Source of the DNA: Hyphobacterium sp. CCMP332
GTDB lineage: Bacteria > Bacteroidota > Bacteroidia > Cytophagales > CCMP332
Assembly: GCA_014323545.1 (NCBI GenBank)
Contig: CP058647.1
Coordinates: 2,148,001-2,212,000 of the forward strand
Length of the DNA stretch: 64,000 nucleotides
Direction of reading: 5' to 3'
The notes under the pieces are model-generated. The model searched no databases and was not told the DNA's origin. It was given only the letters and a program-made list of their open reading frames with translations. The translations under genes were made by a program, and so were the position numbers. Shown piece by piece: positions 33,807 through 41,621 of the stretch (positions are counted from its first letter, which is position 1; each line of letters opens with the position of its first letter).

Positions 33807-35771
33807 ATGAAATATATTTCGCTCATAGTACTAGTACTTTTATTCATTTCCTGCAATAAGGATGATGATTCCATAACTGATACACCACAAGCAGGATTAC
33901 TACAACTTTCTTCAGTAAAAATCGGAAGTGAAAATCTTTCGCCTTCAGGTTTAAACGAAAACCAACCTGTCGATGAAGTTGTCTTATTGATTTTTAACCA
34001 GCAACTCGACACTAATTCTGCATTTGATGCGATCACACTAAAAGATTTAAATGAAGCTGAAGTGAGTTCCGATTTCAGTTTTATCAGTAATAATACTTCC
34101 ATTTCCATTCGTCCAGATTCATTACTTAAATATGATTCTGAATATGAATTGGTGATTGGTGAGGTAAAAGCTGCCAGCGGAGATGTCTTTCCCGGAATAA
34201 CCTACAGATTTAAAACAGAGCCCGGCAATTTCGAATTGGTTCTGGCTGAAATAGATGGCGTAAATATGCTTGACAATGCGAGTATCCAAAATATTCCTAC
34301 AGATTTCACAATTGAATTAACATTTTCCGAATCTTTAGACCCTACAACGGACTTTAGTAATTTCTTTTTTCTTGGAAGCCTTCAACCAACTTTTGAGCTT
34401 GATACGGATAAAAAAAATCTAAGATTATCATATAGTAATTCCGAATATCTGAACCGATATAATTTTGTCATTTCTTCAAACTTAAGAAGTGAGCAGGATT
34501 TCAGATTTCAAGGCTTTAGCAAAAACTTTTATACGTCAATTGACAGCACTTATAAATTTCCTTTGATTACTGACGAAGAACTGCTTACCAAAGTTCAGGA
34601 GCAAACTTTTAAATATTTCTGGGATTTTGCCCATCCTGTAAGCGGGCTCGCAAGGGAAAGAAATTCGTCCGGGAATACGGTTACAATAGGAGGCTCAGGA
34701 TTTGGAGTGATTTCTATTTTGGTTGGAATTGAAAGAGGCTTTATAAACCGTCAAGAGGGTATTGACCGTCTGGAAATAATCGTGAACTTTCTTGAAAATG
34801 CTGATAGATTTCACGGTGCTTGGCCACATTGGATGGACGGAAATACCGGCACAACCATACCATTTGGAACAGATGATGACGGCGCTGATTTAGTCGAAAC
34901 GGCATTTATGATCCAGGGATTGCTTACAGTTCGGCAATATTTAAATCCGGGTAATTCACAGGAACAAACGATTATTACTAAGATCACCCAGTTATGGGAA
35001 GCAGTGGAATGGGACTGGTTTACAAAAGGCGGAGAAAATGTATTGTACTGGCATTGGTCACCGAATGTGGCTTGGCAGAAAAATCTTCAAATCAGAGGAT
35101 GGAATGAAAGTCTGATTATCTACGTACTCGCAGCTTCTTCTCCCACACATAGCATTAGCTCAGCGGTATATGATCAGGGTTGGGCAAGAAATGGAGGGAT
35201 GCTAAACGGGAATGACTATTACGGAATTACACTTCCCTTGGGTTATACCATGGGAGGCCCCTTATTTTTTGCTCATTATTCATTCCTTGGTCTCGATCCT
35301 AGAAATTTAAGTGATCAATATGGCAATTATTGGACTCAAAATGTTAACCACAGTTTAATAAATCAAGCGTATTGTATTGACAATCCAAAAAATTATTTAA
35401 TCTATTCAGCAGCTTGCTGGGGGCTAACTGCCAGCGATAATCACATAGGATATTCCGCGCATTCACCAACAAATGATTTAGGCGTAATTACACCTACTGC
35501 TGCAATTTCATCAATTCCTTATACGCCGAATGAATCAATGGATGCCATAAGATTTTTCTACTATTACATGGGCGATAAACTCTGGGGCGAATATGGATTT
35601 TACGATGCATTTAATGCAACAGAAAATTGGTATGCGAATTCTTATCTGGCAATAGATCAAGGTCCAATTGTAGTTATGATTGAAAACCACAGGACAGGTT
35701 TAATTTGGGATTTGTTTATGGATGATCCGGAAGTACAGGCAGGTTTAAATAAACTGGGGTTTAGTTTCTGA
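33807..35771 (+). CDS. GH144-type glucanase lipoprotein with N-terminal Ig-like domains
   Basis: A 654-residue lipoprotein (lipobox FISC, followed by NKDDDS). Residues ~30-240 hold two Ig-like domains of the Big_5 type (QPVDEVVLLIFNQQLDTNSA; NIPTDFTIELTFSESLDPTT). The catalytic part (~250-654) is the (alpha/alpha)6-barrel Glycoamylase family (Pfam PF10091, CAZy GH144): EQTFKYFWDFAHPVSGLARE, GGSGFGVISILVGIERGFI, FHGAWPHWMDGNTG, GPLFFAHYSFLGLDPR and AIDQGPIVVMIENHRTGLIW. Characterised GH144 enzymes are endo-beta-1,2-glucanases. Substrate is inferred from the family and from the GH3 gene in the same locus. Confidence 0.85.
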   Translation: MKYISLIVLVLLFISCNKDDDSITDTPQAGLLQLSSVKIGSENLSPSGLNENQPVDEVVLLIFNQQLDTNSAFDAITLKDLNEAEVSSDFSFISNNTSISIRPDSLLKYDSEYELVIGEVKAASGDVFPGITYRFKTEPGNFELVLAEIDGVNMLDNASIQNIPTDFTIELTFSESLDPTTDFSNFFFLGSLQPTFELDTDKKNLRLSYSNSEYLNRYNFVISSNLRSEQDFRFQGFSKNFYTSIDSTYKFPLITDEELLTKVQEQTFKYFWDFAHPVSGLARERNSSGNTVTIGGSGFGVISILVGIERGFINRQEGIDRLEIIVNFLENADRFHGAWPHWMDGNTGTTIPFGTDDDGADLVETAFMIQGLLTVRQYLNPGNSQEQTIITKITQLWEAVEWDWFTKGGENVLYWHWSPNVAWQKNLQIRGWNESLIIYVLAASSPTHSISSAVYDQGWARNGGMLNGNDYYGITLPLGYTMGGPLFFAHYSFLGLDPRNLSDQYGNYWTQNVNHSLINQAYCIDNPKNYLIYSAACWGLTASDNHIGYSAHSPTNDLGVITPTAAISSIPYTPNESMDAIRFFYYYMGDKLWGEYGFYDAFNATENWYANSYLAIDQGPIVVMIENHRTGLIWDLFMDDPEVQAGLNKLGFSF

Positions 35772-35819
35772 TTAAAACTATTCTGATTTAACTTAATGTT
35801 TGCTTCAAAATAATTGGAT

Positions 35820-37172
35820 ATGAGAGACTTCATTGCTTATTTATTTCTTTTGGCATCAATTCTTTCATGTGGAAATGATGAACAAAAACAGAGTAAGGCA
35901 GATTCTTCAATTTACAAACCTTCAATAAGCGATGATTCGCTGCTAAACCTTATACAATATCAAACTTTTCAATATTTCTGGAAGGGCGCTGAACCCAATA
36001 GCGGCCTGGCTCCTGAAAGAATTCATATGGATGGGGAGTACCCAAAAAATGATGCACATGTAGTAACAAGCGGGGGTTCGGGTTTTGGCTTGATGGCAAT
36101 AATCGTAGGAGTAGAAAGGGGCTTTATCAGTAGAAAAGATGCTGTGAAAAGATATGAAAGAATAATGAATTTCCTTGAAAAGGCGAATCGCTTTCACGGC
36201 GTTTGGCCACATTGGATGGATGGAAATACTGGCGAAGTAGTACCCTTTAGCAAAAAGGATGATGGAGGAGATTTAGTGGAAACGTCATTCTTGGCAGCAG
36301 GACTTTTAACTGTCCGACAATATTTGAATGAGAATGATCCTGATGAAAATAAATTAATAGAAAGAATAAATAAGCTTTGGGAAGAAATTGAATTCAATTG
36401 GTATACCAAAAGAGAAGAAGATGCACTGTATTGGCATTGGTCGCCCAAGTATGAATGGGATATGAATTTCAAAGTAGAAGGGTATAATGAATGTCTGATC
36501 ATGTATGTTCTTGCCGCTTCCTCCCCAACACATTCTATCGACAAAGACACCTATGAAAAAAGCTGGGCTCGAAATGGAGACATAATGAATGATACTGTTT
36601 TTATGGGACTGGAAACTATTTTGGATCATTATCCTGGAAATAACGACCCGGTAGGGCCATTGTTTTGGGCACATTATTCTTATCTGGGACTAAATCCAAA
36701 GAATTTGAGAGATCAGTATGCAAATTACCGGGAACTGAATCAAAATCATGCTATGATACATTATCGCTATTGCATTGAGAATCCAATGGGGCATGATGGC
36801 TATGGTGAAAATTGCTGGGGATTGACTTCGAGTTACTCACCAAAAGGTTATGCGGGTCATCATCCGGGTGAAAAAGACATAGGAGTTATTTCACCAACAG
36901 CGGCCATATCTTCATTTCCTTATACACCTGAAGAGAGTATGGATTTTCTTAGATTCTTGTATGAGGAACATCCCGAGTTAATAGGGGATTATGGGCCTTA
37001 TGATGCATTCAGGCTTTCTGATAACTGGTACCTTCAAAGATATCTGGCCATAGATCAGGGCCCCATTCCAATAATGATCGAAAATCACAGATCAGGCTTA
37101 ATCTGGGATTTATTCATGTCTGCCCCGGAAGTAAGAAAGGGGCTCGAAAAGCTAGGATTTAAATATGAATAG
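35820..37172 (+). CDS. GH144-type glucanase lipoprotein (second copy)
   Basis: A 450-residue lipoprotein (ASILSCGNDEQKQ) holding only the GH144/Glycoamylase catalytic domain (QTFQYFWKGAEPNSGLAPE, GGSGFGLMAIIVGVERGFIS, FHGVWPHWMDGNTGEVV, GPLFWAHYSYLGLNPKN, AIDQGPIPIMIENHRSGLIW). It is a clear paralogue of the preceding enzyme without the Ig-like domains, probably from local duplication. Two linked copies may split endo- and exo-type or surface and periplasmic duties (inference). The ATG at 35820 starts the lipoprotein signal; an in-frame TTG two codons earlier is less likely. Overlaps the esterase gene by 8 bp. Confidence 0.86.
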   Translation: MRDFIAYLFLLASILSCGNDEQKQSKADSSIYKPSISDDSLLNLIQYQTFQYFWKGAEPNSGLAPERIHMDGEYPKNDAHVVTSGGSGFGLMAIIVGVERGFISRKDAVKRYERIMNFLEKANRFHGVWPHWMDGNTGEVVPFSKKDDGGDLVETSFLAAGLLTVRQYLNENDPDENKLIERINKLWEEIEFNWYTKREEDALYWHWSPKYEWDMNFKVEGYNECLIMYVLAASSPTHSIDKDTYEKSWARNGDIMNDTVFMGLETILDHYPGNNDPVGPLFWAHYSYLGLNPKNLRDQYANYRELNQNHAMIHYRYCIENPMGHDGYGENCWGLTSSYSPKGYAGHHPGEKDIGVISPTAAISSFPYTPEESMDFLRFLYEEHPELIGDYGPYDAFRLSDNWYLQRYLAIDQGPIPIMIENHRSGLIWDLFMSAPEVRKGLEKLGFKYE

Positions 37173-37938
37173 AACTGTAATACTGTTATTTATTTGTTTA
37201 TCAGCGAGTGCATTATTTGCTCAATCACCATTCCATTATGCTACCTTCAGGATGGATACTTCAGAATTAAACTACAGAATAATGTATCCTGAAAACATGA
37301 ATAAGGGAGCAAGATATCCACTCGTGTTATTTCTTCACGGTTCGGGTGAACGTGATAATGATAATGAAAAACAGCTGGTACACGGGAGTAAGTTATTTAT
37401 TGAGAATAGGTCTTCGTTTCCGGCAGTCGTGATTTTTCCACAATGCAGAAAAGGGCAAAGCTGGGCAAAACTTGAGCGAGCGGAAACACCGCAAGGTCTG
37501 GAGTTCATTTATCAGTATGGAACAGAACCAAATTCCGCTATGAAAATGGTAATTGGACTATTAGACTCTATTCTGGCATCGGAAATTATAGATAAAAGTA
37601 GGATTTATGTAGGAGGCCTTTCAATGGGAGGTATGGGCACATTCGAAATATTATGGAGAAGGCCTGATATTTTTGCAGCCGCATTTCCCATTTGTGGCGG
37701 CGGAAACCCAGTTTTTGCTGAGCACTATAATAAAAACCTATCCGCCTGGGTATTTCACGGAGCCAATGATGATGTTGTTAAGCCTTCGGAAGTTCTCGGG
37801 CTTGTTGAATCTATGAAGGATAATATTAAAGAAATTAAATTTACATTATATCCTGATGCCAACCATAATAGCTGGGATCCTGCATTTGCCGAGAAGGACC
37901 TTTTGCCCTGGTTGTTTTCAAAATCTTTAAAGCAATAA
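37165..37938 (+). CDS. Secreted alpha/beta-hydrolase, probable carbohydrate esterase
   Basis: A 257-residue exported hydrolase (signal peptide ends SALFAQS) of the PHB-depolymerase/CE1-like esterase group. The triad is visible: oxyanion region YPLVLFLHGSGERD, nucleophile elbow VGGLSMGGMGT (Ser near residue 153), acid in HGANDDVVKP, and His in DANHNSWDPA (~residue 234). Translationally coupled to the GH144 gene upstream (8-bp overlap) and 2 bp before the GH3 gene. In this context it would remove ester groups such as succinyl or acetyl from the glucan; that specificity is inference. Confidence 0.84.
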   Translation: MNRTVILLFICLSASALFAQSPFHYATFRMDTSELNYRIMYPENMNKGARYPLVLFLHGSGERDNDNEKQLVHGSKLFIENRSSFPAVVIFPQCRKGQSWAKLERAETPQGLEFIYQYGTEPNSAMKMVIGLLDSILASEIIDKSRIYVGGLSMGGMGTFEILWRRPDIFAAAFPICGGGNPVFAEHYNKNLSAWVFHGANDDVVKPSEVLGLVESMKDNIKEIKFTLYPDANHNSWDPAFAEKDLLPWLFSKSLKQ

Positions 37939-37940
37939 TT

Positions 37941-40220
37941 ATGAAAATTAAATTTCTGTTAATTTCAGTACTCGTTCTATCTTTTTTGTCCTGCAAAAAA
38001 GAAGATCAAGAAAAAAGTCAAAAAAATATGTTTTTGGATTCGCTAATGGCAAAAATGACGCTTGAGGAAAAGATTGGACAGCTTAATATGGCTACAGCAG
38101 GACACATTGTTACGGGGCAGGCCACCAATTCCGATATAGCTGAGAATATAAGGAAAGGAAATATTGGTGCCCTCCTAAATATCACCAAAGCTGATAATAT
38201 CAGACAAGTGCAAAAGATTGCTGTAGAGGAAAGTCGATTGAAAATTCCATTGCTTTTCGGTCTTGATGTAATACACGGTTATAGAACCATTTTCCCGATT
38301 CCTATAGGATTGTCCTGTTCATGGGATATGGCTTTGATTCAGAATTCAGCTCGAATTGCAGCTCAGGAGGCGAGCGCTGATGGTATCTGCTGGACATTTT
38401 CTCCAATGGTGGATCTTTCACGCGATCCAAGATGGGGAAGAGTAGCAGAAGGGGCAGGTGAAGATCCATATCTGGGAGCAGAAATAGCAAAAGCTATGGT
38501 ATATGGATATCAAGGCGATGATCTTACAAAAAATAACACCTTGCTTTCATGTGTCAAACACTTTGCACTTTATGGTGCTTCTGAGGGAGGGAGAGATTAC
38601 AATACCGTAGATATGAGCAGGGTGAAAATGTTCAATGTATATTTTCCTCCATATAAAGCTGCAATTGACGCGGGAGCAGGAAGCGTGATGACTTCTTTCA
38701 ATGAAGTGGAAGGAATTCCGACAAGCGCTCATAAATGGCTTCTGGATGATGTGCTAAGAAAAAGATGGGGTTTTGATGGCATCATTTTTACCGATTATAC
38801 CGGAATAAGTGAAATGATAAAACATGGTATTGGTGATTTACAGGAAGTCTCAGCCAGGGCAATTAATGCCGGGTTGGACATGGACATGGTGAGTGAAGGA
38901 TATCTTAAGACTCTAAAGAAATCGGTTGATGAAGGCAAAGTAGATGTTTCGCAGATTGAGAAATCATGCAGAAGAATTTTGGAAGCCAAATACAAATTGG
39001 GTCTGTTTGATGATCCCTATAAATACTGCGATCCCGAAAGAGCAAAAACTGAGCTATATACAAATACCAATAGGCAGATTTCAAGAGAAATCGCAGCGAG
39101 AAGCATGGTATTGCTAAAAAATGACAAAGACATCTTGCCACTTAAGGAAAAAGGGAAGATAGCTATAATAGGCCCATTGGGGGATAACAGAGAAAATATG
39201 TGCGGTACCTGGAGCGTATCCGGACAGTTTGATAAAGCCATTTCTCTGAAAGACGGAATTGAAAAAAGACTAGGTGATAAGGTTGAAATACTATTGGCAA
39301 AGGGTTCGAATATAGTTGAGGATCCTGCTCTTGAAAATAGAATAAGCACTTTTGGGAAACCTACATACAGATCTGACCGCCCCGCAGAGGAAATGATTAA
39401 GGAAGCAGTAGATGTGGCGAAAAAAGCAGATGTGATAATCGCCGCAGTAGGTGAAGCCGCGGAATATAATGGAGAGTGTTCGAGTAGATCAGACCTTGAA
39501 TTACCAAATGTTCAGAGGGACTTATTGAAAGCACTGGTAAAACTTAATAAGCCCATTGTGATGGTATTGTTTACGGGCAGACCTTTATCAATAGGCTGGG
39601 AAAAAGAAAATATACCATCGATTCTAAATGTATGGTTTGCCGGATCAGAGGCTGGAGATGCAATTGCTGATGTTTTATTCGGCGATGTAAATCCTTCTGG
39701 AAAGCTTACGATGTCATTTCCACGAAATGTAGGTCAGGTACCTGTTTATTACAATCATAAAAATACCGGTAGACCATTGGAAGGTGAATGGTTTGAAAAA
39801 TTCAAGTCAAGCTACATCGATATCCCGAATGAGCCCTTGTATCCTTTTGGCTATGGTTTGAGTTACACAACTTTCGATTACAGTAATCTAAGGTTAAGTA
39901 GTGAGTCTATAAAAATGGGTGAAGAACTGAATGTCAGCGTAGATGTGAAAAATACCGGTAAAAGAAATGGAGAAGAAGTTGTGCAATTGTATATCCGAGA
40001 TTTGTTTGGAAGCATTACAAGACCGGTGAAAGAATTAAAAGGATTTAAAAAAATAAAACTGGACGCCGGTCAGACAAAAACAGTCGAATTTACTCTTAAC
40101 AATGAGAATCTGTCATTCTACAATTCTGATTTGGAATTCGTAGCAGAATCCGGAGAATTCAAAGTATTTGTGGGAGGAAATTCGGTTGATCTGCTTGAAG
40201 GAGATTTTGTTCTGGAATAG
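37941..40220 (+). CDS. Glycoside hydrolase family 3 beta-glucosidase (BglX-like) lipoprotein
   Basis: A 759-residue lipoprotein (lipobox FLSC) that releases glucose from beta-linked oligosaccharides. It has the GH3 N-terminal TIM barrel (MTLEEKIGQLNMAT; SPMVDLSRDPRWGRVAEGAGED; SCVKHFALYGASEGGRDYN), the catalytic Asp in WGFDGIIFTDYTGIS (~residue 286), the C-terminal sandwich domain (SMVLLKNDKDILPL, GECSSRSDLELPNVQ) and a fibronectin type III-like end (VDVKNTGKRNGEEVVQLYI). GH3 enzymes linked to GH144 in Bacteroides act on sophoro-oligosaccharides; this would be the last step of the locus. Confidence 0.92.
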   Translation: MKIKFLLISVLVLSFLSCKKEDQEKSQKNMFLDSLMAKMTLEEKIGQLNMATAGHIVTGQATNSDIAENIRKGNIGALLNITKADNIRQVQKIAVEESRLKIPLLFGLDVIHGYRTIFPIPIGLSCSWDMALIQNSARIAAQEASADGICWTFSPMVDLSRDPRWGRVAEGAGEDPYLGAEIAKAMVYGYQGDDLTKNNTLLSCVKHFALYGASEGGRDYNTVDMSRVKMFNVYFPPYKAAIDAGAGSVMTSFNEVEGIPTSAHKWLLDDVLRKRWGFDGIIFTDYTGISEMIKHGIGDLQEVSARAINAGLDMDMVSEGYLKTLKKSVDEGKVDVSQIEKSCRRILEAKYKLGLFDDPYKYCDPERAKTELYTNTNRQISREIAARSMVLLKNDKDILPLKEKGKIAIIGPLGDNRENMCGTWSVSGQFDKAISLKDGIEKRLGDKVEILLAKGSNIVEDPALENRISTFGKPTYRSDRPAEEMIKEAVDVAKKADVIIAAVGEAAEYNGECSSRSDLELPNVQRDLLKALVKLNKPIVMVLFTGRPLSIGWEKENIPSILNVWFAGSEAGDAIADVLFGDVNPSGKLTMSFPRNVGQVPVYYNHKNTGRPLEGEWFEKFKSSYIDIPNEPLYPFGYGLSYTTFDYSNLRLSSESIKMGEELNVSVDVKNTGKRNGEEVVQLYIRDLFGSITRPVKELKGFKKIKLDAGQTKTVEFTLNNENLSFYNSDLEFVAESGEFKVFVGGNSVDLLEGDFVLE

Positions 40221-40230
40221 ATTTTTTAAA

Positions 40231-40702
40231 AATTCAAAATTCAAAATTACTTTTTGTTTTTAGAGGAAAGTATAATACTACATAGCAGTTTGATAATATC
40301 TTGGTTAAGCAAACTAAGTTCCTTGTAATCTTTTTGGGAAATTTTCCGACTTTCAACTAATAGGTGCAACCAATACTCTGTTTCATAAGCTTCCTTTAAT
40401 GAAATGGAAAGTTTATGTATAAAATCAGCCCGACTTTCAGCATGTTTGGATTCAGAGATATTTGCTCCAATTGAAGTCCCTGACCTGAGAAGCTGTTTAC
40501 TTAAGACAAATTCTTTGTGACAATTAAGAACATCACAAAGTGAAATTATCTTAAGTGCGAATTCAGTGGACTTATCTTTTACAATGTTTTGCGTCGCCAT
40601 AATGGCGCAATATCATTATTAAAATGATCAGATAAGGGCGTCCATTCGTATAGACCAGTTAAAAATTCGTGGAGAACAATTTTGAACTTTGAATTTTGAA
40701 TT
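40231..40702. repeat. 15-bp inverted repeat framing the four-helix-bundle gene
   Basis: AATTCAAAATTCAAA (40231-40245) recurs exactly, inverted, at 40688-40702 (TTTGAATTTTGAATT). The two arms enclose a 442-bp segment holding one complete gene, and the right arm touches the fabG stop codon. No transposase or target duplication is visible, so a mobile cassette is only a suggestion; the arms are AT-rich words that also arise by chance. Confidence 0.5.
40247..40600 (-). CDS. Four-helix bundle protein (S23/23S rRNA intervening-sequence family)
   Basis: A 117-residue helical protein of the family first found inside 23S rRNA intervening sequences. Marks: STEFALKIISLCDVLN, SKQLLRSGTSIGANISES and DFIHKLSISLKEAYETEYWL. 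The related bAvd proteins assist diversity-generating retroelements, but no reverse transcriptase is seen here. Stand-alone copies are widespread in Bacteroidota and have no settled function. The gene lies within a 15-bp inverted repeat between the PUL and fabG, suggesting an inserted cassette. Its stop lies two to fifteen bases inside the left arm region, so the arm and gene end are practically fused. Confidence 0.85.
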   Translation of the reverse strand: MATQNIVKDKSTEFALKIISLCDVLNCHKEFVLSKQLLRSGTSIGANISESKHAESRADFIHKLSISLKEAYETEYWLHLLVESRKISQKDYKELSLLNQDIIKLLCSIILSSKNKK

Positions 40703-41449
40703 CTAAGTCAACATTCCCCCATCAACCTGCAATACCTGTCCGCTGATATAGGATGACATATCTGAAGCAAGAAACACACAGGCATTCGCTACATCATCAG
40801 GAGTTCCCCCGCGTTTTAGAGGAATGGCATTTTTCCATTCATCTACCATTTTTGGATCAATGGCATCGGTCATTTCCGTTTCAATAAATCCCGGAGCGAT
40901 AGCGTTACATCGAATTCCGCGAGAACCTAGCTCAAGTGCTACTGATTTTGTAAAACCGATGATTCCCGCTTTAGAGGCAGCATAGTTGGCCTGTCCGGCA
41001 TTTCCTTTAATTCCTACTACTGAAGTAATATTTATAATAGAGCCACCGCGCTGTTTCATTAATTGTCGGGTAGCCGCTTTTACGGTATTAAAACACGATT
41101 TAAGATTCACCCGAATGACATCATCCCACATCTCTTCGTTCATGCGCATGAGAAGGTTGTCTTTGGTAATACCGGCATTGTTTACCAAAATGTCAAGCGA
41201 ACCGAATTCTTCAATGACACCATTAATTAATGCTTCTGCCGCACCAAAATCAGCAGCATCTGACTTGTACCCTTTGGCTTTTATACCATGTTTGGAAAGT
41301 GCAGCTTCCAGTTCTTTTGCTTTTTCTTCACTCGAGCGAAAGGTAAATGCAACATTGGCTCCTGCTTCTGCCATTGCCATGGCGATTCCACTTCCTATGC
41401 CTCTTGATGCACCCGTTACGAGCGCTGTTTTATCTTGTAGTAGTTTCAT
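40703..41449 (-). CDS. fabG: 3-oxoacyl-[acyl-carrier-protein] reductase
   Basis: NADPH-dependent reduction of 3-oxoacyl-ACP in fatty-acid elongation. Classic short-chain dehydrogenase, 248 residues: cofactor loop VTGASRGIGSGIAMAMAE (residues ~10-27), DILVNNAGITKDNLL, catalytic Ser in IINITSVVGIKG and Tyr/Lys in YAASKAGIIGFTKS (~153/157), and the FabG-type tail GQVLQVDGGMLT. Monocistronic here and divergent from lpdA. The resemblance to FabG is strong, though other short-chain reductases of like function cannot be fully excluded. Confidence 0.92.
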   Translation of the reverse strand: MKLLQDKTALVTGASRGIGSGIAMAMAEAGANVAFTFRSSEEKAKELEAALSKHGIKAKGYKSDAADFGAAEALINGVIEEFGSLDILVNNAGITKDNLLMRMNEEMWDDVIRVNLKSCFNTVKAATRQLMKQRGGSIINITSVVGIKGNAGQANYAASKAGIIGFTKSVALELGSRGIRCNAIAPGFIETEMTDAIDPKMVDEWKNAIPLKRGGTPDDVANACVFLASDMSSYISGQVLQVDGGMLT

Positions 41450-41575
41450 GTGATTTCAAACTTTGGGCTAAATTATAAAAAACATTAGATAGCATTGAAT
41501 TTGATTAATTGGAAAAATCAATTCAAAAATGAATTTCATAATTGAAAATACAATTCCTAATTATTAATTGATTCT

Positions 41576-41583
41576 TACCTTTG
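41576..41583 (+). promoter_or_regulatory. Candidate -7 box before lpdA
   Basis: TACCTTTG fits TAnnTTTG and lies 39 bp before the lpdA ATG. No TTTG at the -33 distance. The rest of the 172-bp fabG/lpdA spacer is very AT-rich with an imperfect repeat (GAATTTGATT...AATCAATTC around 41498-41525). Confidence 0.4.
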
Positions 41584-41621
41584 CCCCCTCAAATTGATAT
41601 TCATTATTATACATTATAGAT

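Noticed and set aside
40247-40600. Accessory protein (bAvd) of a diversity-generating retroelement
   Set aside because: No reverse transcriptase, template repeat or variable-repeat target gene anywhere in the window.
41450-41621. Operator palindrome between fabG and lpdA
   Set aside because: The GAATTTGATT/AATCAATTC repeat is imperfect and AT-rich; similar words abound in such spacers.
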